Below, piece after piece: positions 32,670-44,427 of a stretch of 64,000 bases of DNA (position 1 is the first letter of the stretch; each line of letters begins with the position of its first letter). Both the position numbers and the translations under genes were made by a program. This DNA comes from Adiantum capillus-veneris (lineage: Eukaryota > Streptophyta > Polypodiopsida > Polypodiales > Pteridaceae). The notes under the pieces are model-generated. The model searched no databases, was not told the DNA's origin, and saw only the letters and a list, made by a program, of their open reading frames with translations. The DNA lies in assembly GCA_014529385.2 (NCBI GenBank), contig CM043965.1, positions 12,142,412 to 12,206,411 of the forward strand. The letters are read 5' to 3'.

Positions 32670-33584
32670 TGTTTGCGGGTCGCCGCGATGGAAGTCCATA
32701 CCATAGCTCTCAAGCATCAACATAAAATTATCGATACAGGGGAAGCGACTCGGATGAGGCATGGAAAATCACTAGGATGTAAACCCTAATGAAGTGAACT
32801 CGAAGAGATGCAACTACTAACTCTACAAGCAAATCAAACGCACTAAAGCCAAGTAATCTGCCTATGTTCTTCTATACAGCTCTACAGTCATCACCCCATG
32901 CAAATCATATCGGAATCGCACGAAACTTGAAGGGAAGCTACAGGGGACTATCAGGAACATACCCTATCACTGTCACAGCATTCTAGAGAGGTACAACGAT
33001 CGCGATCGTTCGTCTCAAAGTACGTAAAAACAGTAAACGGATGATTCTAAAGGGTCGTTTTTAGGTCCCTAAAGCCTCTCCTAGGGTCAAAACAACATAA
33101 AATACGCATATAAACACTGAAAACAACGATTTAAGGCCTAAACGGATGCGTCTAAAACCTTCACCGAATCTTGAAATGAAAGAGCAAAGTAAGAGGAACA
33201 CAATGCAAGAAACAAAACTGAATTTGGATTACAGTAGCCACAGAAGCGATGATTACAAGTTGGAGCAAAGAGGTAGCTCTTTGTACGTAACGCAGTAGTC
33301 TCTTATCTTCAAAAAATAATCTCCTTTCCCACTAACCTTAGTGTATTATATACCTAGGGCTTTCTAAAGTGGTCGGCGGCCAACTTCGCATGGACCTTTA
33401 CATACATCATTGGAAAAATTACATCTTTGACTTAGACTTGACATAGACAATTGACATTAGGCTTTTACAGGATTTGATGTATTAAACATCGGAAAATAAT
33501 GTGACCACATCAAAAATTTGGTCGGCTGACCCAACGGACGCCTTGGCTAGGTGGGCACTTGCATGTTGTTATCACCTCCAAACA
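32670..33584 (-). repeat. 5' LTR of the outer element
   Basis: 915 bp, TG...CA on the minus strand. TATA box TATATAAT at 33345-33352. A 16-bp perfect palindrome AACGATCGCGATCGTT at 32995-33010, the same core as the leader array, lies about 335 nt after the TATA box, so in the predicted transcript. Confidence 0.93.
33345..33352 (-). promoter_or_regulatory. TATA box of the outer 5' LTR
   Basis: TATATAAT, preceded on the minus strand by GCCCTAGG. Likely core promoter of the element. Confidence 0.65.
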
Positions 33585-34400
33585 ATTGGTTTTAGGCTAA
33601 AACGGCCCATACGAGTCGGAATTTGGCCGTAGATTGCTATACTGAGCTCTTACTAAGGCGTAATGGTCCAAGTACCTGCCATATTTAGCAGCCCTCGAGG
33701 TCTGAAAATGCATTTTTTCAAATTCGGGGTTCGGGTGCGGTTTTTCGAGACGGTCAAAACTGGACGGGTCGGGTGACCAAAAACTTACTATTTTTGGAAT
33801 TTTTTTACAAAAATTATTTTATTTCACATTTCAAAGCTTTAAAACATTCTAAACATTATGGCACTAACAGAATTTGGAAAACTGCTAAAAATAGTAACTT
33901 TTTCCATTATATTCATTTCATGGTACAATGGTACTCTTTTTGGGTCGGGTTAGAGACATTACATCCAGTGATAGATCAAAACGCATGGTTCATTTTAGAG
34001 GAAAGAATCTATTATAGCCCATCCTCTCTAGAACTCAAGAATATTACCTGAGTAAACCTAGAAATTTGTTCATAGCCAAACTCTCCTCCATTGGAAATCA
34101 AACTGCGATATTGTGATCAAACGAACATATACTTTTACCAAAACAGCCATAGATATAGACGAAAGTCTAGCATCTATGATGCTTTGGGTCCTAAAACCAC
34201 AGAAGCCCATATCATAGGAGACCCATGGGATAAACAATATCAGGGCAAAGATAATACTATCTACAGCTTGACTTGGGGAATAATTTGTCATGTTTCAAGA
34301 AGATACATAGCAAACTATGCAGAAGGTTATAGATGCCAAATGTCAACAATGCTAACTAAAGTGTACCTTCACAGTCACAAAAGGTGAGACTAAACTAGAG
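33585..34400. other. Flank of the outer element, no confident gene
   Basis: AT-rich sequence. A 98-codon frame at 34091-34387 (+) (CDQTNIYFYQNSHRYRRKSS) has no recognised domain but directly precedes an element body and may be part of it. Confidence 0.45.
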
Positions 34401-34410
34401 CCAAACAGTT

Positions 34411-36800
34411 TTGAACTCTCACAATGAAGCAGGCTATAGTGATCACCCTATGAAGGGGGGAGTTGTAAATCCATCAAGCTCAGCTTATGTGCCAGGAAAT
34501 GCTACACCATTTACAAGACATAGAACCTTTAATCAACAGACCCCTTCAAGGAAGAAACCATTGAAAGATTATATGGTTGTTGGAAATTGCGAATTGACCC
34601 AGATTCCATCAGAGTTTATAGACAAATGCTTCTATGAAGATCATCAAAGACAGAACTTTCAACTGATCTCCACAAGTCAAAACCAAAGGCCGACAAATCC
34701 AATAGTGTTCAGACAGCCACATGTGACCAAGCTCACGTATGCATATCAAGATGCACATGGTAACCAATATCAGCAAGGTCATGACATTGTACAAACCCAT
34801 ACGGATGGCCCGCGAGCTGAAGTCAAGGACTATCTAAAGATGATACAAAGCCTTAAGCTACTAGAACAGGTGGCACAAAAGTCAAAGTAAATGGGAGCTA
34901 AAGTCCATAAAGCTACACAAAGGTCACCACCAAAATCTCCCCAAAGAGACAGATTCTGCCAGAAAGTACAATGGATCTATTAAGATCAAGGGTTACCCAG
35001 ATGCAAGAGGACAATGCTCATCAATTGCAAAAAAAAAGTACAATATCACTGCCAATGGAGTCAACATCGATTGAAGCAGGTGGTCAAAGCAAAGAAACTG
35101 CAGATAAATCTCAACCAAAGGACACTACCACAACAAAAGCAGTCAATTCAGACACGAATCCTAAGATGATCAAGTGCAACATCGTTAATGAAAACGCACA
35201 AAAGCTGTCAAGAGAAGTAAAGCTAGATTTTCAACTAAACAAGAACCTCATGTCTTTTTGCACTTGGAGAAGATGTGGAAAACCACAACTGGAATATGCT
35301 CTTGAATTTGTAAGCATATGAAGAAATAAACGAGCAGAATGCTGGGAAATCTTCTCCACCACCATTGAAGTAAGTTCAAAGATCATCATAGCTCAATTCC
35401 ATGTGATCACAACAAAGGATATTTTAGAAGACATCATAATGGGAATGCCAATGGCTTAGAAGATGTCAAAGGTACATAATGTAAATATGACAGAGTCATC
35501 ACAGACAACAAACAATGAAGACCAAGACTGGTCACTTGTGGAGGACAACACAAAGTCCTTAAGCACACTTAAAATGGAGATTGATATCAAATTAGATCTT
35601 ATTGAAGATGATCCATTTCCATCAAACAAAACTTCAGAAGAGCTTAAAGCAAATCAACCAATAGTAAGTGCAGATCAAACAGAGGAAAAAGCAACCACAA
35701 AAGCTATTGAGCAAAGAATGCCATCAAGACCAGAGGTAAAGAAGAAAAAATGTTGCAGACAAAGGTAAAGCTAAAGTGTAACTTCCACCGATTAGCAAAG
35801 AAGGTGTGACAGCATATGCCTCTACATCAAAACACCCTCATGGATCAGCTTCTTCAAGCAAGTCAGGCTTTCAAAACTTCAAGTCAATTGCTGACCCAAT
35901 TGAAACCTCTAAGGAGCCACCCAGAAAAGCAAAAATATTTCAACCAAAGTACTCAAGAAAGAAAAGATAGTCAAGCAAGTGTTTGTTTCGAGCAGTTTAG
36001 TTAAAGTCAATGATCCAGTTTGGATTAAAGACAAGAAAACAACACAAAAAAGACAAACACATGGGATGGATAGCATCACAATGGAGCTTGAAGGAACAGG
36101 AGTACTATAAAAGTAACAGATAGATATGGGTACCAAAACCGTAGGTTAGGGCATATGAACTGAAATCAAGTCCCTCTCAAGAAAGAAGGCCCACAAGGTA
36201 TCCACCTCAACAATATCTTAGGATATCTAAGAAGCAGGTATACTACAGAAAAAAGCTGAAAGATGTTAAAGTCTATCAAAACTCTCAAGAGGATATAGAA
36301 CAAAGACGGATCTCAAAGAATGTTCCTTTTGGACAAGGATTCTACACAGGTTATATAAAGATTTGGCTACCAGTCAACCAGATGCCAACTGCAACTACAC
36401 TGGACCTGCATGAAGATCTAAAAAACTCAACAAGATCTACAGCTCAATAAAGACAACAAAGGAGATAGAAAGGTCATCAAGAGATTTGGATTCCTAAAGC
36501 TTCCAATGCTCATTGTCAAAAGCTAAATTCCAATAGTGAGCAGAGGCCTACAACAACATCAAAGACTCCTATTAACAGGCCTAATTGGAGAATCAAACAC
36601 ATAATGGAGTCTTCACAGTCAAATAAGGACTACCCAACCAACGAGAATGCAGATTCAAAGATGATAAAACAGCTATGGCAAAAAAAACCTTCAATGCCAA
36701 CTTGGTCCTTCACTAATCCTCTTGCCATCTTGCAAAGTCATCTCATATGCTTTTATAGCTACACCATCTTTCTAAATAACCCCTCAAAATCCTTCTAGCA
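34411..36800 (+). pseudogene. Body fragment of a related Gag-Pro-WxPK element
   Basis: Broken plus-strand frames. 34411-34890 (159 codons; KLTYAYQDAHGNQYQ) loosely resembles the Gag N-domain. 34971-35450 encodes the second retropepsin-like fold (LNKNLMSFCTWRRCGKPQLE, then IIAQFHVITTKDILEDIIMG), with LDFQ where DSG should be. 36005-36400 encodes WxPK modules: VNDPVWIKDKK, EYYKSN, IWVPKP, then GQGFYTGYIKIWLP. The order matches 15120-13619 of the outer element. No LTR was found on either side. Confidence 0.7.
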
Positions 36801-37559
36801 CAACATATTGCTTTACATGAATTTTTGTGTATGCATAAATATGATGTCCCACCATTGGACATATGCATTAGACATTAATTTTGCTTCCACCTATGCACCT
36901 TGAGTGGCTACAACAGGCAAACCAATCTTACATCATGCTACCCTATCATATTTGCTACCTTTTTAATTCCATATCTATCAGCAAATATTCCCGTGAGTAC
37001 TTTATTAATATTTCCCATGCTAATAAGTACCCCGAGAGTTAAACTACTTGTTGTTGCTGCCGTGCCCTCCCCTCGCCATCACTACTCCCTCTGCCCTCGC
37101 ACGTCATTGCTGCCCCCCCCTGCCTTCGTGCACTGTCACTGTCCCCTACCCTTGCTGCCTGCACCTGCTAAGCGCCGCACTCTGTGCGTTGCCCAACTTG
37201 CTCGCTACCCAGCCCGCGCCCGCAACCTTGAGGCCACCCCTTGTGCACTTCCCAGCCCGCCCGCTACCCTCTACTTGTCTAGCACCCTACCCCCTGCCCT
37301 TAGCCCACTGCCCCCCTTCCCGCCTTTGCTGCTGCCTTACCCGCTTGCCGCCCCTCCTCTTTGCCTCAGCCCGCTAGTGCCGCCTCCCGAGCCTGCGAGC
37401 CTCGCCGCGCATCCTCGCACTCCTTTCGTCATCGACTCCTTGTTTTTTCTTCACAACAACAGACACAGATGGAGGCTCCAACTCTGCCACAGAGGGACTC
37501 TTCCAAAGCCCCCCTGCCCGACCCCATTGAGCCCACCATTTGACTTGCTCTTTCATCGG

Positions 37560-38040
37560 ACAGAGCAAGCAAGCCTAGCCACAGAGGTAAAGCGCTTGCA
37601 GGCAACTTCTATCATCTGGAAGATTCTCGGCACCCAACCGAACAAAGGAGAGCTGCGTGACCTTCTCCAGATCTGCCTTCTTGCAGAGGTCGACAAGATC
37701 TTGGACGTACATATCATCGAACAAGGCTACTATCTGATCGAGTTTGAGACCTCCAAGATGGCGTCCAAGGTCATCGCCATGAGTCCTTTGACCATCCGAG
37801 CACATCGAGCCCACTTTCGATAGTGGAGACATGGTTTTGACCCTGCTTCAGATGTTCTAGTAGAGGAGGTAGACATCCCCATCTCCGTCTGCTTTCCTGG
37901 TTTGCGGAGGGACTTACCACTTTTGTCCAGGATAGGCTCAGCGATTGGGACTGTCCTGGAGACACCTTGCACGACAGCCTCAATAGCAGCCTCAGTAGCT
38001 GCAAGGCGGCCGGAATTCCTCAGTTCGCGTTCTGGTTAGG
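37560..38040 (+). pseudogene. LINE ORF1 remnant, DUF4283-like
   Basis: Pattern of the plant LINE ORF1 domain DUF4283: IIWKILG, GYYLIEFETSKMASKVIA, a W-x2-GF step (TAG at 37822 before WRHGFDP), then FPGLRRDLPLL and IGSAIGTVLE. The region upstream (37.05-37.5 kb) is Pro/Ala-rich and low-complexity. Expected role: RNA-binding ORF1 protein. Family call moderately sure. Confidence 0.6.
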
Positions 38041-39377
38041 GACACTCACACTCTCCCGAAAGTCATTCTTTTGCCTCGGGTGAGTGGGGGTTGGTTTAGA
38101 CAGAACGTGGAGTATTCGGGCCTCCCAAACCAGTGCTTAATTGTCGACAGATGGGCCATCTTGCAAAGGCCTACCCACGGAGGAGGCCTCGACCTAAACC
38201 ACAGACTCATCCCTAGCCTGCAAGGGCTGGCCAATAGCCACATGCAGAGACAAAGCGTACACATGCAAAGACACCCTTCGATCTTGGGGATCTAGTGGAG
38301 GAGGGATGGCAGCTGGTGTGTGGTTGATGATGGCAGGGGCCACAATGACAGCCTCGCACTCAGGGTGGTCCTCAGGCACCTTTGAGCAGTAGTGGGTTCC
38401 CATGGGGAACTGTTTTAGTCCTCTTGAGCAGGATGAGGTCCCTGCTCCAGCCCCCACCTCAACTTCACCCTCGATAGCCTCTCCCTCCCAAGAGTTTACC
38501 CCTCCTCATCATCCTCCCCCCCGCCTCTTGCTCCCGCTGCCTCTTCCCCCCACCCCTCTACCTCTGCCGCTCCCCCCCGCCCCTCTTCTCCACCTCTTCC
38601 CCCTGCTCCTACACCCCCCCACTCTCCCGCTCCAGTTCCACTGTCGACCCAAGGTGCAGGGCCATCTCTAGCTGCTAGGAGATCTCTTGGCAGCACCTTT
38701 GCCACGAGTCTCTTGGCGAGAGAGGGACAACCTTTGTTGTGACCCCCTCTACAGGTACAAATGTCTCTCTTTGCAGGAGTCCCTCATGGTCTAAGGAGCT
38801 TCGACAATCCGCATCGATGGGGTTTTTTTGACTACTACTTTACTCTTTTTCTCGGCTACCCCTCAACAGACCATGAGGCAGCCTGCTTCAAGGTCCATGT
38901 TTTGTTCCTTGTAGCTAGGGGGATAGAGGCCTTGGACTCAGCGGTTGGCTTCTCTTTTCCCCTTTGCGGAAGGGACCAGACTGAGTGGACTCTTGACTCA
39001 CTGTTGGAGTGGTTGCATACACAGGTCCTAGGGTTCTCTCACCACATTGGAGAACTAGGAGTTACAGACATGCTTCAGAGTTTGTGGCCATTGGCCAAGT
39101 TTGTGGTGACCTCTCCAGATACAGTAGGATGTAGACACATTGTGGTTTATTTCTTGGCCGATACATAGTGCTTGCCATGCTATGTACACATTCATGAGGA
39201 CTCCTAGACAGAGGAGATTTCTTTACATACAGCTCCCTCTACTTGGGCTTGGGCCAGGCACTCGTTGCAGTCACTCCTATCTAGAGGATGGTTAGATGCG
39301 GATTACTCCCCATCCAAGTGAGACTCAAAGATAGCACGTTTAGCTATTGCGGCAGCATCTGTTCTCTCTCACTCCCC

Positions 39378-40147
39378 ATGAGGATCATCTCATGGAATGT
39401 GCAAGGACTTGGTGGGCCCTAGTTTCAGCGTCAACGTGGCCGACTACATCAAGAGCTTCAGTGTTTCCTTGTGGGAGGAGAGATTGGTCTCCTTATGCTT
39501 CACGAGAACCATCTGTGTGAGAGCCGCATTAAATGTTGTGGTCAGCTCTTTCGTGGGCGATATGATACTTTTTGGTCAGTTTCTTTTGGACCTGGAGGCA
39601 TCCAGGGTGCGGTATGTATGACAATTGCGGATTCTTTGCAGCAGGCCGTTGTGGGCAAGGGATTATTGTGCTAAGCAGGGCTTAGTGGATCACTATGCAG
39701 GTTCATGGTTGCCATGTGGGATTCCTGAATATCTATGCACCCAATGTTGCGAGTGCACGAGCATAGTTTTGGTCACATATAGTTGAGTCTCTTCCCAGAG
39801 GCAGAGACTCAACAAGTGTTCTGCCACAGGCAGAACACTTGTGCATAGGGGGAGACTTCAACATGTTGGAGGACCCTTCTCAAAGGATTGGTGGTAGCCA
39901 TGCTACTGTGCATGGAGTTCAGCTGGCAACTTGGGAGAGGTTTTGTATGACTCTAAGGGTCTTGGATGTTTGGCAACACTCTAGTTTTGTGAGGCCCTCA
40001 GACATCCTGGCCTTCTCTCGTTTGGACCGCAGAGTGGAAGGAGTGAATCTATCGCGGATAGATCGCTTCTATACTAATGACCATTTCACTGACTTGGGTG
40101 GGACAATTGGCGTTCTAGCAGGGACTTCCTTCTTGGACCATGCATAA
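39378..40147 (+). pseudogene. LINE endonuclease (EEP) domain
   Basis: Starts with MRIISWNVQGLGGP, the usual beginning of plant LINE ORF2. Further pieces: LLMLHENHLC, then CIGGDFNMLEDPSQRIGG (active-site GDFN), LSRIDRFY and SFLDHA. Frames change near 39420 and 39700. It would nick target DNA for target-primed reverse transcription if intact. Confidence 0.85.
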
Positions 40148-40899
40148 GTGATTCTCATAGTGGAAGACAGGCAGAGGAGGGGGAGCACGATGCTTTGCAT
40201 CCTAGAGAGGGTCTTGCTGGAATCTGCACAAAGAGTGAGTAGAGGCTCTCTGGACAGAGAGCTTGTACATGCAGGATTCTCCTACTGACAGAGTGGCCTC
40301 AGGACTAGCTCAGATTAGTCATTTCTTTCTCCAAGAGTCTTTGGATCACCTGGTTGCAGCGAGAGAGGAGGAGTAGTGTCTCAACAGTGGCATTGCTTTG
40401 TTGTAGAGGATGGAGGAGCAGCATCCAGATAGTCCTTGGTTGGAGGAGCATCTACAACAGGCTCGCCAAGAGCTTGTTAGCATAGAGGAGCGGTGGCATG
40501 AGTTTGCTTTCCATCGACAGGAATCTCAGTGGACACAGGGGGGCGAGAGAGTGACTCGTGCTTTCCTCGAGGCAGTGGGACCTCGGCATGCGCATGCAAA
40601 GGTCAATCAGTTGAGGAGGCCCGACGGATCAAATACTTCTAAGCCAAAGGACATGCGTGCAGTTGCTACTTACTTTTACCATAAGTTACTACTGCAGAGC
40701 CTTAGTCAGAGTGTCAAGATGCATGCAGGGAGCAGGTGTGGTCACAGATGACTTGCCTTGTGACTGAGGAGATGCTTCACACGCTTGAGTTGCCACTTTA
40801 GCTTCAGGAGCTGCACACACCTCTTAGTGCACTCCCCGGTGGTAGCTGTCCAGGTGAGGATGGATTGACTCCCAGTTTTTTCTTGGAGTACTAGGACTT

Positions 40900-41840
40900 G
40901 CTTGGCCCATATCTATGTAGTGCTTTTCAGTACATCTTTCACATAGAAGTGATGCTTGACAGTATGAGTGAGGGTCTAATCTACCTCATTCCCAAGGAGG
41001 GTGGCTCCTTGGATGAGATTCGACAGTGGTGCCCCATCACATCCTCAACTCAGCCTACAAAATTCTTGCCAAGGCTCTAAGTTTGAGGATCCAACCACTT
41101 CTAGAGAGCCTTATACATGGGACTCAGACAGGTTTTGTCAAGGAGCACAGTATCCTTGACAACATCTTTACTTATTGGGAGGCTTCTGCCCTAGCGTGGC
41201 TCCGTGGTGAGGATCTAGGTATTCTTCTTCTCAATTTTGAGAAGGCATACAATAGAGTTGATTGGGACTTTCTAGAGGGTACTCTACGCAAGATGGGCTT
41301 CTCAGATGCTTGGATCAGAGGGGTGTCAGCTTTGTACAGACAAGCATATAGTCAGGTACTTTTGGAAGAAAGTAGAGGTGATCGTTTCATGCTCACAAGT
41401 TCAGTTAGACAGGGTTGTCTTCTTGCCCCCTTCCCCTTTCTATTCTATGCTGAGGTGATGAGAAGGTTTTTGGTGTCACAGTAGGTTGGTCTATGGGGCT
41501 TAGCATTCCCTATTTAGGGAGATGAGCTACTGGACGTTGAGTTTGCTGATGACTCAGCCTTGTACTTACATGGCTAGGAGGCCAAAATTCACAGGTGTGA
41601 GCAGGCTCTTGAGACCTTTTATTGTGCATCTAGCCCACAACAAAAGGTCACAGTGGGTTGGTCTATGGGGATTAGCACTCCTTATTCAGGGAGATGAGCT
41701 ACTGGACACTAAGTTTGCTGATGACTCAACCTAGTACTTAGATGGCCAGGGGGCCAACCTTCACAGGTGTGAGCAGTTTCTTGAGACCTTTTGTTGTGCA
41801 TCTAGTGCACTGATCAACTGGAAAAAGACAGTGGATTTCT
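40900..41840 (+). pseudogene. LINE reverse transcriptase domain
   Basis: GLIYLIPKEGG leads by frameshift into YKILAKALSLRIQPLLESLI and GTQTGFVKEHSILDNIF, then FEKAYNRVDWDFLEGTLRKM (motif A region), SSVRQGCLLAPFPFLFYAEV (motif B) and FADDSALYL (motif C, 41542-41553). Motif C lies in a 172-bp tandem duplication, so a second out-of-frame FADD is at 41714-41725. Downstream, INWKKTVDF and AVQYLGYQVG are typical thumb-side motifs. Confidence 0.9.
41476..41819 (+). repeat. 172-bp tandem duplication across the RT active site
   Basis: Copies 41476-41647 and 41648-about 41819 share GGTTGGTCTATGGGG, GGGAGATGAGCTACTGGAC and TTTGCTGATGACTCA with a modest number of differences. 172 is not a multiple of 3, so the duplication shifts frame. 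Confidence 0.9.
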
Positions 41841-43219
41841 CGGTTGGTAGTGCTCATGTGCCCGACTAGACGCTAGGTGAGGGTTTCAGGTGGATTCCCC
41901 CAGGGACTGCAGTTCAGTACTTGGGCTATCAGGTTGGTTTGGACTTATCTCTCGAGCAACAGATTGCTCTCCTCCTCCTGTCCATCAGGAGGAATCTATT
42001 ACAATGGAGCTCCGCATGACTTTCTTTGGCTGGCAGAGTTGTAGGGGCCAACCAGGTACTGTTGGTTACTATGTCGTACATCACTTCTTTTGCTGGATCT
42101 TCTCGAGTTCTTGTATCAGCCAAGTAGAGAGGTTGATCAAGAATTTCCTTTGGTCAGGGCAAGACACTCTTACTACCCAAGTCAAAGTGGCTTGGCAAGT
42201 CATCACTCTTCCTTGTTCACAGGGAGGGCTTGGGATCATTGACCCAGCACAACATAGTAGAGCCCTTCTTGGAAAGTTCATCGTTCGAGGTCTTCTTCCA
42301 AGTAAGGATCCTTGGAAGGAGTTCTTGTTATAGCAGCTTCGTGCTAGGGTGCCTCGGACCGGAGGCCCCTAGCAACCTTCGACAAGATGGATCTTCAGAG
42401 AGATGTGTAGAGTTGGTTTCAGTAGGAGACTGGAGTATCGCTTTGCTGTGGGGTTGCTTCGATCTTGGGAGCACTTGCAGTGAGGCCTGGAGCAACACCT
42501 ACTTGAACGGAGGAGCACCTGCAACAACCACTTGTTTGGAAACCCATGGTTAGCCCTCAGAGAGGTCACTTGGTTGGTAGTCGGCCTCATGTTTCCTGGG
42601 GTTCCATGGCAGCAGTCCAGCATGCTCTTTAGGTGACTGGTTAAAATTTCTAGGCTTGTCAGAGGAGCTATAGGGATTTCAGCTCTACAAGTCATGAGGG
42701 GGGTGCAGAGCATGTGTGAGGACATCTCAGAGGTAGTACCAATTGAGTGGCTCACGCCTCTCGAGTCAGTAACACCTAGATGGATGGGAGCCTTCACGCA
42801 ACTCGAGGTTCTCATCTCTGTTCGGGCTTGCTCAAAGAATATTCCCTCCCTATTTTTTGAGCTATAGGGTGAGGGACACTTACAACAAGTTGCAGTAGAG
42901 GCCCCGCAGGTGGCAGAGTGCTGTTTTCAAAGGATCCGAGTGGTGGGCATTTGTGGGAGGACTTGTGTCATCGATCCTGACCCAGCAACTCTTGAGACTG
43001 GACATTGGAGGCTGTGGGCCTGGGAGTGTTGTTCATTGGCATGAGTACAGTGGGACCCTAGAGAGTGGCTCTAGAGGGACCCTTTCTCTTCTGCAGACCA
43101 CCCAGGTGTCCCTTTATTTTAGTACACTGTTCGATTGGGACGTCACATACTGGTAGCACAGAGAGAGGCTCTCCCTACTGTAGCACCTCATTCGCAGGAG
43201 GAGGGTCTCACAACTGACT

Positions 43220-43460
43220 TCTTGGCAGCTTCTTGGGAGAGGTTGTGGGACTCTAGACAGCCGAGGCGAGCTACTTTGTTTCAGTGGTTGGTCGCACAAG
43301 AGCTACAGCAGTTGGGAGTTGGCTGGTGCATAGTGGTCTCTCCGACGCATGTGAAACTTGTGGCCACCTTGTGGATAGTCAGCATCATTGTCTTTGGGAC
43401 TGTCGTTTGGCACACCAAGTGTGGTTCGTGTTCTTCAATTGATGTTTGATTTTTCCACGG
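43220..43460 (+). pseudogene. LINE C-terminal zf-RVT-like region
   Basis: LWDSRQPRRATLFQWLVAQE is the usual lead-in to the plant LINE zf-RVT zinc finger. In shifted frames, HETCGHLVDSQHHCLWDC and LAHQVW follow, matching the C..C...H..WDC..A..VW pattern. Frameshifted. Confidence 0.65.
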
Positions 43461-44200
43461 CTCGGAAGTTGGGGGGCAGTGGCTTGGTCCACTCTCACGG
43501 ACCCGGCACTTCAATTTGAGCTATCTTCCACCAAGAGGATGATAGTGATGTACGGGGCACGACCTACACTCCAGCCTGTCCTCACAGAGTTTACTCCACA
43601 GGAGTGGTGCAGTGAGAGAGAGGAGTGTTGGGAGATCATCAGTGGCCTGACACTTTGGTTCATCTAGTAGGCCCGCTGTTTTTGCATCTTTGAGGCTCAC
43701 CATGTCCCACCAATAGAGATTGTTCACGATCTTTGTCTAGAGTTGATCCACACTCTCAAAGGATAGCTCAAGAGTCTCCAGGGCATCTCCAACCGCATGC
43801 AAGAGCGTACAGAGGCCTTCCTTTAACTCTGGCATCGTGGGCCTTTTTTCACCATGGTCCAGGGTGTACTCAGATGGCAATACTATCCACCTGTGTGGCT
43901 CTTCCCTCCTCCAATTTCATGATTTAACCTCATTGTACATATGTTGCTTTTTCATTGGGAGAGTCTTCCCTGCATGGTTGTTGTAGCCCTCTCTTGAAGA
44001 TGTGGTTGTAGCCCTGTGGGTAGCTGCATTAGAAGGATATTTTTCTTGGAGAAAAAAAATAAGTACCCGGATAATGCACGTATCCCAAAGGCTCTTTTTC
44101 CCCATTGGGTTTTTTCCCTTTGGTCATCCAGGTATTAGACCCTAATTTCAAACCTCGTCATTCTACTTCCTTGTACATACATTTCATAAATAAATAGAAG

Positions 44201-44427
44201 CTTCATGATTATGCTATTACAATGGAAAAATGCAACATCATTTCTAACAACATACATATTTGGACAAATGAAGATTCTGCAAAAAATTAAACCTCATCAA
44301 CAAATTCAACGACAACAACTGAAGAAATTAGCCCCTCAACAACCAATCAAAAACCTTCCACAGCCTCCACGAACGCTTTTCAACAGTGCCCAAGGATGGG
44401 CACTAAAATCGGAAGGAGCGAATGTTA
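44201..44427 (+). other. Short sequence of uncertain origin
   Basis: A 80-codon frame (44205-44447) rich in Gln/Pro/Lys, no domain. Its AC-rich composition resembles the 34-37 kb element body, so it may be the part beyond the LINE insertion. Confidence 0.35.

Larger units (their letters stand above)
11359..33584 (-). mobile_element. Outer LTR retrotransposon (Gag-Pro-WxPK type), with nested insertions
   Basis: Minus-strand element bounded by LTRs at 33584-32670 (5') and 12295-11359 (3'). It has a PBS at 32669-32651, a leader with a palindrome array (about 32120-30017) and gag start at 29558. Gag continues from 20677, followed by CCHC region, linker, retropepsin, accessory module, second retropepsin-like fold, WxPK region and PPT at 12308-12296. 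Two later insertions interrupt it: 16447-18253 and 20678-29498. Without them it would be about 11.6 kb. No RT, RNase H or integrase motif is seen. The flanks CACAA (11354-11358) and ATTGG (33585-33589) do not form a target duplication. Confidence 0.9.
36900..44200 (+). mobile_element. Decayed LINE (non-LTR retrotransposon)
   Basis: A GC-rich 5' part (37.0-38.7 kb), ORF1 remnant, then endonuclease, reverse transcriptase and a C-terminal zf-RVT-like region, all plus strand with many stops and frameshifts. The 3' end is near 44.16-44.20 kb (cataaataaatagaagc). Exact ends and target duplication could not be determined. It separates the 34-37 kb element body from a purine/A-rich piece at 44.2-44.4 kb that may be its continuation. 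Confidence 0.8.

Noticed and set aside
36900-37540. Pro/Leu-rich 307-codon frame as a host protein
   Set aside because: The N-terminal part is GC-rich low complexity, and the C-terminal part matches LINE ORF1 (DUF4283-like), so it belongs to the LINE.
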